From: Devosia faecipullorum
GTDB taxonomy: Bacteria > Pseudomonadota > Alphaproteobacteria > Rhizobiales > Devosiaceae
DNA: 64,000 nt
Assembly: GCF_015158295.1 (NCBI RefSeq)
Contig: NZ_JACDXV010000002.1
Location: 124,001-188,000 of the forward strand
Reading direction: 5' to 3'
Part shown: piece by piece, positions 10,301 through 18,189 of the stretch
How the letters are laid out: every line of letters starts with the position of its first letter
Numbering within the stretch: position 1 is the stretch's first letter
Notes under the pieces: generated by a model
The model's input: only the letters and a program-made list of their open reading frames with translations
Databases searched by the model: none
Told to the model about the DNA's origin: nothing
Translations under genes and position numbers: made by a program

Positions 10301-10611
10301 ACGGCTCGATGTTCCCGCAGGCCTATCAAGACAATGCCGTTGGCCCGATCGTCGGCGACGTGGTGCTGAACACGGGGACGTCGGTGGACTACATCAAGAG
10401 CGCGGTGGTGCCCGGCCTTGTCTATGGCCTGCCCGTCCTGCCACACCGCCGCATGGATGGCACGCTCTACGAGAACAATGTCATCGAGCCGGAAATCCAC
10501 GTGCCGTTCAATCCGAACGATGTGGGCCTCAATACCGATCCGCAGCTGGAGGCGGCCATCGCCGCGCTCATGGAAGAGATCGGCGCTGACGCCGATTGCC
10601 GCCTGCCCTGA
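7348..10611 (+). CDS. Tricorn-type protease (S41 family), exported
   Basis: A 1087-aa homologue of tricorn peptidase. The N-terminus MTRRHATISVLAMLAVLGPAFAEE looks like a signal peptide, so it is probably periplasmic, unlike cytosolic archaeal tricorn. Residues ~30-550 carry repeated beta-propeller motifs of the TolB/WD type (FSPDGAMLAYA, FSPDGSKLAFVADR, WSADGATLYYLSE). A PDZ-like segment follows near residues 790-860 (DIEPGDIISSINGT). The C-terminal serine-protease domain shows Ser-His in ELSASHMF (His763) and the putative nucleophile Ser984 in FGYSDGSMFP, matching the tricorn order. The role is probably degradation of peptides or misfolded proteins. The SD AGGGGA precedes the start. Confidence 0.88.
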   Translation: MTRRHATISVLAMLAVLGPAFAEEAGKGPDMGEASAWVRFPAIAPDGEMLSFTYRGRIFIVDAEGGLAVPLTANGTYSHRATWSPDSEMLAFASNLNGDDDVYVTDFSGTLERMTWSSANEVPTSFTPDGSSILYTAQRLGDAEQSVQAALSGKTQLYAVNAETARETLVLPNLAEQAQWNRDQTKLVYSYNPSGDPDNRQHRVLPNARQIWIYDKVSGRHEAVFEADGADRHNPVWSADGATLYYLSEASGWLNVWQLDLASGVETQLTAFEGDPVRDLSVSDTGTIAFANRGRIYVKAADAAEATPIEVLTLEQRATRQSNYVGASIQDFVSSSDGEVFAMVYNADVFVQDISGTVRQATSTPGQEKDITFSPDGAMLAYAAIRDHRWGIYGIMLRSDPEDMALQHRFTEIPLYVPEQGNAYRPAFSPDGSKLAFVADRREVQVLDLETGAVTSLVGEGDYNSVYADGDMQFAWSPSSQDLLIQWRSMGGTESRRVAVVPADGSAPARPIGNIPNLFDGIWSADGTQVIGYTTLYSTQSAQLHSQGVSMYRIFLSEEARQDFLEVVNDEGTGFDEDEDGLAVVRRYEMPHFRNLNLEGRLGEGAANALTLAALPDQQSLLEVVPVDRDTLALQVTSLVDGSAEIAGEFAAPGWNAFYYVAELGVVDVKIDGAILRVPVSAPDQASVIDSRVFFTRDADAARLAAFEQAWADANYRYYDSALEGRDWDAIGAKYRAYLGSIASDRELEELISAMYGELSASHMFTGYRGAESARSDLGNSNDALGIYLDYGYEGAGRRIAAILPGGPLDRRAFDIEPGDIISSINGTDVPEAGGIDRLLSLNVGRPALVGVTDSETGEERFYTVKPIDQHDEADLAKARLINARREMVARLSNSCIAYQYVPNMDNDAYLDLLGTLSAQRGIARAALVDVRSNGGGNLTRELITLLTGEAYSTNGWAQGPLDVEPNNRWVWPSAVVVDSFGYSDGSMFPQAYQDNAVGPIVGDVVLNTGTSVDYIKSAVVPGLVYGLPVLPHRRMDGTLYENNVIEPEIHVPFNPNDVGLNTDPQLEAAIAALMEEIGADADCRLP

Positions 10612-10628
10612 GGGCAGACGGCAGGCAA

Positions 10629-10660
10629 CAAAAAAAGGCGCCCGCTGGGGCGCCTTTTTT
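10629..10660. terminator. Bidirectional terminator between tricorn protease and gdh
   Basis: AAAAAAAGGCGCCC, loop GCTG, then GGGCGCCTTTTTT. The A-run and T-run on both sides let it serve both converging genes. Confidence 0.92.
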
Positions 10661-10688
10661 ATTCATCGGCCATGGAGCCGGGAGCTTT

Positions 10689-11954
10689 TCAGCCGGCAAA
10701 GAAGGGCTGGGTGCCATGGGCCTCGATGGCGGTGGCCAGGCGGCCCAGGGCGTGGATATAGGCAGCGGAACGCGCCGAGACATTGCGGTCCTTGGCGATG
10801 GTCCACACGGCGCGGCCTTCGCGCTCGACGATCTTGAGCAGGCGCGCGTGGATTTCCTCGAGATCCCAGTAATAGCCCTGGCGGTTCTGCACCCATTCGA
10901 AATAGGACACGGTGACGCCACCGGCATTGGCCAGGATATCGGGCAGCACGATGACGCCCTTGTCGTTGAGGATCTTGTCGGCATCCGGGGTCACCGGGCC
11001 ATTGGCCAGTTCGAGGATGACCTTGGCCTTGATGGTGGCGGCATTGTTCTTGGTGATCATGTCCTCAAGGGCGGCCGGAACCAGCAGGTCGGCTTCGACG
11101 GCCAGCAGGTCGTCGGCCGAGATGACGTGAGCCCCCAGTTCGGACGCCAGGTCGGCGACGCGGCGGCCAGCATTCTTGCCGGCGATCAGCTTTTCCACAT
11201 CGAGTCCGCCGGGGCGATAGATGGCGCCGGCGGAATCGGAGACCGCGACCACCGAATTGCCGTCAGCGGCGCTGAGGCGCGCAAAGAACTGGCCGGCATT
11301 GCCGAAGCCCTGGATGGCGACGGTGTGATCCTTGTCGAGACCGAGTTCGGACGCCAGGTGGCGCACCAGATAGAAGCCGCCGCGGGCGGTGGCGTCATTG
11401 CGGCCGAGCGAGCCGCCCAGGGCGATGGGCTTGCCGGTGATGACGGCGGGGGAAACCTGGCCGGTGATCTGGTTATACTCGTCGGCCATCCAGCCCATGA
11501 TCATGGCATTGGTATAGACGTCGGGGGCGGGAATATCGCGGTCCGGGCCGATGATATTGGCGAAAGCCTGCACATAGGCCCTGGAAAGACGCTCCAGTTC
11601 GGTGCGCGACAATTGATGCGGATCGACGCGGATGGCGCCCTTGCCGCCGCCATAGGGCAGGTTCATCACCGCACATTTGAAGGTCATCCAGAAGGCCAGC
11701 GTCTCGACTTCCTCGATGCTGGAATCGGGATGGAAGCGGATGCCGCCCTTGGTGGGACCGCGCGTGTCGTCATAGCGGCAGCGCCAGGCCAGGAACGACT
11801 TGCGTGAGCCGTCGTCCATGCGGATGAGCAGCCGCGTCTTGGTGGTTTCGCGCGGATATTTGAGTTTCTCGGTCACGTCCGGATCGATCTGCAGATGGTT
11901 GGCAGCCTCTTCCAGGCGGATAAGCGCGCGGTCGAGCAGGGTTTCGTCGGACAT
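10689..11954 (-). CDS. Glu/Leu/Phe/Val dehydrogenase (glutamate dehydrogenase type)
   Basis: A 421-aa NAD(P)-dependent amino-acid dehydrogenase that interconverts glutamate and 2-oxoglutarate with ammonia. The substrate-binding N-terminal domain shows TRGPTKGGIRFHP, the second conserved lysine region TFKCAVMNLPYGGGKGAI (catalytic Lys105), and DIPAPDVYTN. The Rossmann domain shows GFGNAGQFFA followed by ELANGPVTPDAD. Length and motifs fit hexameric ~420-aa enzymes (GudB/RocG/GdhA-like) better than leucine dehydrogenase (~360 aa). The start is supported by GAGGG upstream of the ATG. A 6-5-6 inverted repeat 23 bases upstream may be its operator. Substrate specificity is not proven. Confidence 0.9.
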   Translation of the reverse strand: MSDETLLDRALIRLEEAANHLQIDPDVTEKLKYPRETTKTRLLIRMDDGSRKSFLAWRCRYDDTRGPTKGGIRFHPDSSIEEVETLAFWMTFKCAVMNLPYGGGKGAIRVDPHQLSRTELERLSRAYVQAFANIIGPDRDIPAPDVYTNAMIMGWMADEYNQITGQVSPAVITGKPIALGGSLGRNDATARGGFYLVRHLASELGLDKDHTVAIQGFGNAGQFFARLSAADGNSVVAVSDSAGAIYRPGGLDVEKLIAGKNAGRRVADLASELGAHVISADDLLAVEADLLVPAALEDMITKNNAATIKAKVILELANGPVTPDADKILNDKGVIVLPDILANAGGVTVSYFEWVQNRQGYYWDLEEIHARLLKIVEREGRAVWTIAKDRNVSARSAAYIHALGRLATAIEAHGTQPFFAG

Positions 11955-11976
11955 ATTTGACCCTCATGGATAGGAT

Positions 11977-11993
11977 TTATGCAGGACGCATAA
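11977..11993 (-). promoter_or_regulatory. Inverted repeat upstream of glutamate dehydrogenase
   Basis: TTATGC-AGGAC-GCATAA is a perfect 6-5-6 dyad, 23 bases before the gdh start codon and in a relatively AT-rich pocket. The position suits an operator for a dimeric regulator or a 5'-UTR hairpin. No regulator is identifiable. Confidence 0.4.
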
Positions 11994-12133
11994 AAAGACG
12001 GCATGTACTGGCATAGCGCGAGGGGTTAGGTCAATAAACCTGACGCATGTGGGATTGAAATATTCTTTCCTGCCATTGACTGGGCAAAAGCGCGCGGAAA
12101 TATGAAGGGCGCGATCTTCCTATCGGTGTCAAA

Positions 12134-12517
12134 GTGTTCTCTTCCCTGCCGCTCCCGGAAATCCTGATCAATTCCGACGATTATCACCGGGTGATGCTGC
12201 TGGCGGAGCGCTCGTTCAACGCCATGCCCTATGTGTCGGCCTATCTCGAACGCGAATTGAAGCGCGCCGATATCTGCGATCCCTGGCACAAGGCGGGCGT
12301 GTCGATGGGGCAAAGGGTGATGTTCCGGCTCGACGGCGAGCCGCGCATGCGCCTGGGCACGTTGAGCTATCCAAACAGACCGTTCGGCGAACGAGGCAAT
12401 GTGCCCATTCTCGGTCCGGTCGGCGCGGCCCTTATCGGCATGCATCGCAATTCCAGCATCGAATGGCTCGATGAGGGCAGAAACCGCACCCTGACCGTGG
12501 TTGATTACGGCTGGTAG
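12134..12517 (+). CDS. Rnk/GreA C-terminal-like protein
   Basis: A 127-aa protein resembling regulators of nucleoside diphosphate kinase (Rnk), which share the FKBP-like C-terminal domain of GreA/GreB and can bind RNA polymerase near the secondary channel. The N-terminal half PEILINSDDYHRVMLLAERS matches the short helical part of Rnk. The C-terminal ILGPVGAALIGMHRNSSIEW matches the conserved loop of GreA-type domains. The start is GTG 12134 and no strong SD is visible, so the exact start is uncertain. A second, divergent member lies at 48346-48795. It is divergent from gdh and convergent with the CPBP gene. Confidence 0.6.
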   Translation: MFSSLPLPEILINSDDYHRVMLLAERSFNAMPYVSAYLERELKRADICDPWHKAGVSMGQRVMFRLDGEPRMRLGTLSYPNRPFGERGNVPILGPVGAALIGMHRNSSIEWLDEGRNRTLTVVDYGW

Positions 12518-12520
12518 GGG

Positions 12521-13162
12521 TCAGGCGGCAAAACCATTGCGGTCGAACAGCACCCAGAAGGCGAAGATATTGGTCAGCATATGGGCCAGGGCCACATAGA
12601 AGACCGAGCCGGTGCGCCAGGCAATCCAGGACCACAACAGGCCAAGTCCCGCCGCGCCGCCCACCAGCGCCATTGCGCCACCTTCGAACACGACGCCGGC
12701 GCTGAACGCCAAAGGCAGGTGCCAGGCCGAAAACAGAACCCAGCTCAACCAGAAGCCGAGCCGGGGCCGATCCCGGAACGTTCCCAGAAATCCACCGCGC
12801 CAGGCGATCTCTTCCAGGGGGCCGTTGATGAGGGCGATCAGCAGCGCCAGCCACATGCCGCCGCTGGTCAGCATGGTGGTGTTGGGGGCGAAATTGACGA
12901 TGGCCACGATGCCGACCTGGGCCAGCAGGATGGCGATAATCCACCAGTCCCGCCAGGGCAGCTTTTCCGAGAAGAGCCGGCCGTCATTGTTCGGCAGCGC
13001 ATAAAGCCCGATCACCGGCAGGCAGAAGAGCAGCCAATAGGCCGTCATGGAAAACAGATAGCCGGCCCGGCTGTCCCAGGCGGTGAGCCAGGAGACGATC
13101 GCGAACAGCGCAGCGATGGCCAGCACCGCATGGATGGTCAGAAACCATTGCTGTCGCGACAT
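12521..13162 (-). CDS. CPBP family intramembrane metalloprotease
   Basis: A 213-aa multi-pass membrane protein of the CPBP (Abi/Rce1-like) family. The family glutamates and arginine are present in EEIAWRGGFLG, followed by FSAWHLPLAF and ALAHMLTNIFAFW, which supply the metal-binding His/Asn positions, so it is likely active. About six to seven hydrophobic segments are visible. The SD GGGGGA precedes the ATG. It is the last gene of a minus-strand run leuD - rid - CPBP, 30 bases after the Rid gene; the leucine link is probably only positional. The bacterial substrate is unknown. Confidence 0.85.
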   Translation of the reverse strand: MSRQQWFLTIHAVLAIAALFAIVSWLTAWDSRAGYLFSMTAYWLLFCLPVIGLYALPNNDGRLFSEKLPWRDWWIIAILLAQVGIVAIVNFAPNTTMLTSGGMWLALLIALINGPLEEIAWRGGFLGTFRDRPRLGFWLSWVLFSAWHLPLAFSAGVVFEGGAMALVGGAAGLGLLWSWIAWRTGSVFYVALAHMLTNIFAFWVLFDRNGFAA

Positions 13163-13192
13163 GCCGCTATTCCCCCAATATCAGCGCCCGCG

Positions 13193-13588
13193 TCATGTGT
13201 GACTAGTGGCGGCGCCGATGCGTGCGGTGACCTCGATTTCGATCTTCATGTCCGCCTCGATCATCGAGACGATCAGCATGGAGGCGGCCGGGCGGATATC
13301 CCTGAATACCGGCCCGACAGCGTCCACCACGGCGTCGACGTCGTCACGGGAAGCAATATAATAGACGACGCGCACCGTGTCGGCGATCGAGGAGCCAGCC
13401 TCGCGCAGGGCCTTGTCGATAGTGGCCAGCGCGTTGCGGGCCTGCTCGCCGACGCTCTCGGGCATGGTCATGCTGGCATAGTCATAACCGGTCGTGCCCG
13501 AGACATAGATGGTGTCCTCGTGGCGGACAGCGCGGGAATAGCCGAAGGTCGATTCAAACAGGGAGCCGGTGGAGACGCGCTGGACCAT
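13193..13588 (-). CDS. Rid (YjgF/YER057c/UK114) family protein
   Basis: A 131-aa Rid protein. RidA-type members hydrolyse reactive enamines and imines formed by PLP enzymes. The fold motifs VSGTTGYDYASM and AVGPVFRDIRPAASMLIV are visible, and an arginine sits in the RPAAS position where the catalytic Arg of RidA lies. The C-terminus KIEIEVTARIGA differs from archetypal RidA, so it may be a Rid4-7 type subfamily with another activity. It starts 7 bases after leuD ends and is preceded by GAGG, so it is translationally close to leucine synthesis, where such stress-relief functions make sense. Confidence 0.87.
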   Translation of the reverse strand: MVQRVSTGSLFESTFGYSRAVRHEDTIYVSGTTGYDYASMTMPESVGEQARNALATIDKALREAGSSIADTVRVVYYIASRDDVDAVVDAVGPVFRDIRPAASMLIVSMIEADMKIEIEVTARIGAATSHT

Positions 13589-13595
13589 CGCCGCC

Positions 13596-14201
13596 TCAGA
13601 GCCAGGGGCGCTGGGACGCCATCTGCCCTTCGAAGGCGGAGATGGCCGGATCGGATTTCAGCGTGCCGGCAATGTCATCGAGCCCTTCGAGCAGGATCTG
13701 CTTGCGGGTCGGGTCGATGTCGAAATGGATTTCCCCGCCATCGGGGCCCCGCACGGTCTGGGCTTCGAGATCGACGGTCAGGGTGGCATTGGAGCCGCGC
13801 TCGGCATCGTCGAGCAGCAGCTTGAGCTGTTCGGGGCTGACCACCAGCGGCAGAATGCCGTTCTTGAAGCAATTGTTGTAGAAAATGTCGGCGAAGCTGG
13901 TGGAGATGACGCAGCGGATGCCGAAATCGAGCAGAGCCCAGGGCGCATGTTCGCGCGACGAGCCGCAGCCGAAATTGTCGCCGGCCACAATGATCTGGGC
14001 CTGGCGATAGGCCGGCTGGTTGAGCACGAAATCGGGATTTTCCGTGCCGTCCTCGTTATAGCGCATTTCCGAGAACAGAGCCGTCCCCAGACCCGTGCGC
14101 TTGATGGTCTTGAGATATTGCTTGGGGATGATCATGTCGGTGTCGATATTGATGATCGGCAGGGGCGCCGCGACACCAGTCAGGGTGGTGAATTTTTCCA
14201 T
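13596..14201 (-). CDS. leuD: 3-isopropylmalate dehydratase small subunit
   Basis: Small (swivel-domain) subunit that with LeuC isomerises 2- to 3-isopropylmalate in leucine synthesis. The product is 201 aa, the normal length. Motifs: [17 protein letters not shown] at the N-terminus, [17 protein letters not shown], and [20 protein letters not shown]. The open frame extends to 14234, but ATG 14201 (MEKFTTLTG) is the family start. leuC is outside the window. A Rid protein and a CPBP protease follow on the same strand. Upstream, 131 bases separate it from argC with no feature I can name. Confidence 0.96.
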   Translation of the reverse strand: MEKFTTLTGVAAPLPIINIDTDMIIPKQYLKTIKRTGLGTALFSEMRYNEDGTENPDFVLNQPAYRQAQIIVAGDNFGCGSSREHAPWALLDFGIRCVISTSFADIFYNNCFKNGILPLVVSPEQLKLLLDDAERGSNATLTVDLEAQTVRGPDGGEIHFDIDPTRKQILLEGLDDIAGTLKSDPAISAFEGQMASQRPWL

Positions 14202-14332
14202 GGGGCAGATGGACCTCGCTATTACAGGCGTCATCGCGCAGAACCGGGCTTTCGGTCAAGGCCGAACCGTACCGAAGCGTTCGGTTCGATCCGGCGAGCG
14301 GCCCGCGATAGCGGGAAGGTGAGTTCGGATCG

Positions 14333-15286
14333 TCAGCCGGCAAGGCTTTCGCGCGGATCGACGCCGAGCATGATGTTGAGGTTCTGCACCGCCGCGCCCG
14401 AGGCACCTTTGCCCAGATTGTCATAGACCGCGACGATCACCGCCTGCGCCGCATCGTCATTGGCAAAGACATGCAGGGTCAGGATATTGGTGCCGTTATG
14501 GGTCTGGGGGTCGAGCGCCACATTCTTGCCCAGCGCCGGGTCATAGGGCGCGACCTTCACAAAACCATTGGGGATCGCTGCATAGAAATCGGCGAGCGCC
14601 GCATGCAGATCCTTGCCGGAGGGGATTTCGGCGACCATGTCGAGATGCAGCGGCACCGAATTGGTCATGCCCTGGGCGAAATTGCCGACCACCGGCTCGA
14701 ACAGGGGCGCACGGCCGAGACCGGAATAGGCCTGCATTTCGGGCAGGTGCTTGTGGGTGAAGGTGAGGCCATAGGGCATGAACTGGCTCGGCGTCGCGCC
14801 GGATGCCTCATAGTGCTCGATCATCTGGCGGCCGCCGCCGGAATAGCCGGAAATGCCGTGATAGGAGAGCGGATAATCGCCGGGCAGCAGCCGCGCCTCG
14901 ATCAGCGGGCGCACAGCGGCGATGAGGCCCTGCGGCCAGCAGCCGGGATTGGCGACGTAGCGCGCCTTGGCGATGGCGTCGCTCTGGCCGAAATCCATTT
15001 CGGGAAAACCATAGGCCCAGGCCTCGTTAACGCGATGGGCGCTCGACGCGTCGATCACCCGCGTCGTGTCATTGTCGATCAGGGTCACGCTTTGTTTGGC
15101 GGCCTCGTCGGGCAGGCAGAGAATGGCGATGTCGGCGGCGTTGAGCAGGCGCTTGCGCTCGTCCTCGTCCTTGCGCTTGTCAGGGGCGATGGAGATGACT
15201 TCAAGGTCGCGGCGGCCCGCGAGACGCTCGCGGATCTGCAGCCCCGTGGTTCCGGCTTCGCCATCGATGAAGATTTTCGCGACCAT
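14333..15286 (-). CDS. argC: N-acetyl-gamma-glutamyl-phosphate reductase (short type)
   Basis: NADPH-dependent reductase of arginine synthesis that turns N-acetyl-glutamyl phosphate into the semialdehyde. The 317-aa length is that of the short (type 2) ArgC group common in alphaproteobacteria. The NAD-binding start MVAKIFIDGEAGTTGLQI, the catalytic cysteine in NPGCWPQG and HGISGYSGGGR are visible. The frame is open far upstream, but ATG 15286 has GGAGG eight bases before it. It is monocistronic here: leuD lies downstream after a 131-base gap, and the divergent deoD is upstream. Confidence 0.95.
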   Translation of the reverse strand: MVAKIFIDGEAGTTGLQIRERLAGRRDLEVISIAPDKRKDEDERKRLLNAADIAILCLPDEAAKQSVTLIDNDTTRVIDASSAHRVNEAWAYGFPEMDFGQSDAIAKARYVANPGCWPQGLIAAVRPLIEARLLPGDYPLSYHGISGYSGGGRQMIEHYEASGATPSQFMPYGLTFTHKHLPEMQAYSGLGRAPLFEPVVGNFAQGMTNSVPLHLDMVAEIPSGKDLHAALADFYAAIPNGFVKVAPYDPALGKNVALDPQTHNGTNILTLHVFANDDAAQAVIVAVYDNLGKGASGAAVQNLNIMLGVDPRESLAG

Positions 15287-15424
15287 CTCAATTCGCCTCC
15301 GTTCCTGGCTCGGGTAAATGGGACGGCTTGGCCCGGAGGTCAAGCGCCTCCATGGTGCCCGATTGTGTTTGGCGGAGCCCAATGGCAATGATTTGACCGA
15401 AATGAGCGATAAGGAGCAAGCGCC

Positions 15425-16141
15425 ATGACCACGCCGCACAATCACGCCAAGCCGGGCGACTACGCCGAAGCGGTGCTGCTGCCGGGCGATCCCCTGCGCG
15501 CCAAGTGGATCGCCGAGACGTTTTTCGAGCAGCCCCGAGAGGTCAATTCGGTGCGCAATTGCCTCGGCTTTACCGGCACCTGGAAGGGCAAGCCGGTTTC
15601 GGTGCAGGCTTCGGGCATGGGCCAGCCGTCGCTGTCGATCTATGTGCACGAATTGATCAATGTCTATGGCGCCAAGACGCTGATCCGCGTCGGCACCTGC
15701 GGCGGGCTCAATGCGCGGGTCAAGGTGCGCGACGTGGTGCTGGCCCAGGCGGCGAGTACTGATTCCGCCATCGTCAAGGGGCGGTTCGACCCCTATAATT
15801 TCGCGCCGATCGCCGATTTCGGCCTGTTGCGCGCCGCTGCCGACAAGGCCGATGCCAAGGGGCTCAAGGTCCATGCCGGCAATATGCTCTCCTCGGACAT
15901 TTTCTATCATCGCGAGCCGGGACTGGAGGGTTATGGCGCCCTGCTCGATCATGGCGTCATCGGCGTCGAGATGGAGGCGGCGGCACTCTATACGCTGGCC
16001 GCCCGTTTCGGGGTCAGGGCGCTCGCCATCTGCACCATGACCGATTGCCTTATCACCCATGAAGAGATCAGCGCCGAGCAAAGGCAGACCTCCTTGGTGG
16101 ATATGGTCGAGCTGGCCCTCGACGTGGCGGTGGAGGCGTAA
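15425..16141 (+). CDS. deoD: Purine-nucleoside phosphorylase, DeoD type
   Basis: Hexameric PNP that phosphorolyses purine (deoxy)ribonucleosides in salvage. The 238-aa protein shows the phosphate-binding LLPGDPLRAKWIAE, SGMGQPSLSIYVHEL, RVGTCGGLN, and the GVEMEAAALYTLAARF ribose-binding element with the later TMTDCLITHE containing the catalytic Asp. The SD AAGGAG lies upstream of the ATG. The stop TAA abuts the ATG of the DUF1304 gene, so the two are one operon. Confidence 0.96.
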   Translation: MTTPHNHAKPGDYAEAVLLPGDPLRAKWIAETFFEQPREVNSVRNCLGFTGTWKGKPVSVQASGMGQPSLSIYVHELINVYGAKTLIRVGTCGGLNARVKVRDVVLAQAASTDSAIVKGRFDPYNFAPIADFGLLRAAADKADAKGLKVHAGNMLSSDIFYHREPGLEGYGALLDHGVIGVEMEAAALYTLAARFGVRALAICTMTDCLITHEEISAEQRQTSLVDMVELALDVAVEA

Positions 16142-16504
16142 ATGGCTCTTGCCGCCATGGTGCTGGTGGGGCTGGTTGGGGCAATCCAGCTCTATATCAT
16201 GCTGCTGGAAATGGTCTTCTGGGACAGCCCGCTCGGCCATAGGGCCTTCGGCCTCAAGCCCGATTTTGCGCGCCAGACCAAGGTGTTGGCGATCAATCAG
16301 GGGCTTTATAACGGCTTTCTCGCATTGGGGTTGATCTGGGGCCTCGTGCATCCCGAACCGGGTTTCGCCTGGCAGATCCAGCTGTTTTTCCTCGCCTGCG
16401 TGGCGGTGGCTGGAATCGTGGGCGCGGCCACAGCGTCGCGGAAAAACCTCTTCATCCAGACCGTGCCGGCGGTGCTTGCGATTCTTGCGGTGTGGCTGGT
16501 TTAA
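16142..16504 (+). CDS. DUF1304 membrane protein
   Basis: A 120-aa protein with four predicted membrane helices, matching the DUF1304 family of small inner-membrane proteins. Recognisable points are LLEMVFWDSPLGHRAFGL after the first helix and LAINQGLYNGFLALGLIWG in the second. The family function is unknown. The start codon follows the deoD stop without any gap, suggesting translational coupling, though linkage to nucleoside salvage is not known for the family. Confidence 0.85.
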   Translation: MALAAMVLVGLVGAIQLYIMLLEMVFWDSPLGHRAFGLKPDFARQTKVLAINQGLYNGFLALGLIWGLVHPEPGFAWQIQLFFLACVAVAGIVGAATASRKNLFIQTVPAVLAILAVWLV

Positions 16505-16523
16505 GTGGCCGCAGGAACCTCAG

Positions 16524-16550
16524 TGTCATCCCGGCCTGCGCCGGGTGACA
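16524..16550. repeat. Small GC palindrome
   Basis: TGTCATCCCGGC-CTGC-GCCGGGTGACA, a long stem with a single bulged T, located after the DUF1304 gene. It resembles the other dispersed GC palindromes (5996, 57604, 57646) in its CCCGG core. It could also reduce read-through into the dipeptidase gene. Confidence 0.5.
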
Positions 16551-16621
16551 ATTTGTGTTGGCCGAAAACCCCAGCCTTATTGCCCCAGCCATTCGAGCAT
16601 AGCTCTCATGGCCTTCTCGCC

Positions 16622-16648
16622 TTAATTCGCTCCATTGAAGCGAATTAA
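16622..16648. other. AT-rich palindrome overlapping the dipeptidase stop codon
   Basis: TTAATTCGCT-CCATTGA-AGCGAATTAA, a perfect 10-bp stem. The right arm contains the stop codon of the minus-strand dipeptidase gene. No T-run follows on either strand, so a classical terminator is doubtful. Confidence 0.5.
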
Positions 16649-18042
16649 CCTGCGGTACGGCTCAAAGCCCCCAGCACTCGCACCCAGGAGCGGATGCCGC
16701 GATGGAAGCTTTCGAGGTCATATTTCTCGTTGGGCGAATGGATCTGGTCGTCCACCTGGGCGAAGCCGATCAGCAGGGTATCGAGGCCAAGGATCGACTT
16801 GAACTCGCCGACGACAGGGATCGAGCCGCCGGCGCCGGTGATCACCGCCTGCTTGCCCCATTCATCGGTCAGCCCCGAGAGCGCCTGACGCAGGAATTCG
16901 CCATCGGCGGGGACGGTGATGGCCGGAGAGCCGCCATGGGGAGTGAATTTCACTGACACGTCGGCGGGCAGCATGGCCTCGACATGGGCGCGGAAGGCGG
17001 CGCGGATTTTTACCGGATCCTGGCCCGAGACCAGGCGGAAGGAAATCTTGGCGCTGGCGCGGGCGGGAATGACGGTCTTGAAGCCATCGCCGATATAGCC
17101 TCCGCTCATGCCGTTGATTTCGCAGGTCGGACGAGCCCAGAGCTGTTCGAGCACCGAGCGGCCCTGTTCGCCCGCCGGCACCGACAGATCGACCGCGCCC
17201 AGAAAGGCCTTCTCGTCGAAGCCCAGGCCCTCCCATTGCGCCTTCAGGGCCGGGCTGATCTCGGCGACGTCGTCATAAAAGCCGGGCAGGGTGACCGAGC
17301 CGTCCGGGGCCCGCAGGCTGGCGATGATCTCGGCCAGGAGTTGGTTGGGATTGCGCGCCGCATTGCCGAACATGCCCGAATGCAGATCCTTGTCGGCGGC
17401 GATGATTTCCACTTCGTCGGCGACCAGACCGCGCAGCATGGTGGTGATCGAGGGGGTCTGGCGGTCCCACATATCGGTATCGCAGACCAAAGCAATGTCG
17501 GCTTTGAGCTCGTCAGCATTGTCCTTCATGAAGGGCGGCAGGTTCTTGCCGCCGCTTTCCTCCTCGCCTTCCAGCATCAGCGAGACGCGCAAGGGCAGGG
17601 CGCCGGTCGCCGCCTTCCAGGCGCGGCAGGCTTCGATGAAGGTCAGCATCTGGCCCTTGTCGTCGGAAGCGCCACGCGCCACGATGATCTTGCGACCATC
17701 CTTGTCGAGGATTTGCGGCTCGAACGGATCGGTATGCCACAGATTAAGCGGATCGACGGGCTGGACGTCATAATGGGCGTAGAACAGTACATGCGGGCCG
17801 GCCTGTTCGGGGTCATGGGCGACGACCACCGGATGGCCTTGCGTCGGGCGGGCGGAGGCATCGAAGCCCAGTCCGGTCAATTCCCCGGCGAGCCAGTCGG
17901 CGGCCTTGCGGCACTCGGCTGCATAGGCCGGGTCGGTGGAGATCGATTTGATGCGCAGCAGGGAGAACAGGCGCTCAAGGCTCTGATCTAGCCCGGAATC
18001 GACGTTCTCCAGGACTTTGTCGATGATGTCAGGGCTGGTCAT
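16645..18042 (-). CDS. M20 family metallo-dipeptidase
   Basis: A 465-aa zinc aminoacylase/dipeptidase of the M20 group (carnosinase/CPG2-like), probably cytosolic, cleaving dipeptides or amides. Metal and catalytic motifs are LFYAHYDVQPVDP (His, Asp), RGASDDKGQ (bridging Asp) and LEGEEESGGKNL (catalytic Glu pair). A dimerisation lid domain lies in between, with GGSIPVVGEF near the C-terminus. The open frame runs to 18102, but ATG 18042 (MTSPDIIDKV) fits the family and has AAGGAT upstream. It is divergent from the FadR-type regulator with ~147 bases between starts, so shared control is possible but unproven. Confidence 0.92.
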   Translation of the reverse strand: MTSPDIIDKVLENVDSGLDQSLERLFSLLRIKSISTDPAYAAECRKAADWLAGELTGLGFDASARPTQGHPVVVAHDPEQAGPHVLFYAHYDVQPVDPLNLWHTDPFEPQILDKDGRKIIVARGASDDKGQMLTFIEACRAWKAATGALPLRVSLMLEGEEESGGKNLPPFMKDNADELKADIALVCDTDMWDRQTPSITTMLRGLVADEVEIIAADKDLHSGMFGNAARNPNQLLAEIIASLRAPDGSVTLPGFYDDVAEISPALKAQWEGLGFDEKAFLGAVDLSVPAGEQGRSVLEQLWARPTCEINGMSGGYIGDGFKTVIPARASAKISFRLVSGQDPVKIRAAFRAHVEAMLPADVSVKFTPHGGSPAITVPADGEFLRQALSGLTDEWGKQAVITGAGGSIPVVGEFKSILGLDTLLIGFAQVDDQIHSPNEKYDLESFHRGIRSWVRVLGALSRTAG

Positions 18043-18189
18043 GGCGGCAATATCCTTGTGGTCGAATCCCAATGATGTGGCGGCACCATGGCGCGCCACC
18101 AAGTGCGCTGTCCAGCCATGGCGTTCACCGTTATTGTCACACTGTTCGGGCCGTGCTTAAGGTCGGCAAGCCAGAAGGAGACAGGCGAG

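Noticed and set aside
16622-16648. Palindrome as a rho-independent terminator of the dipeptidase gene
   Set aside because: The stem overlaps the stop codon, is AT-rich, and has no following T-run, so I list it only as a palindrome.
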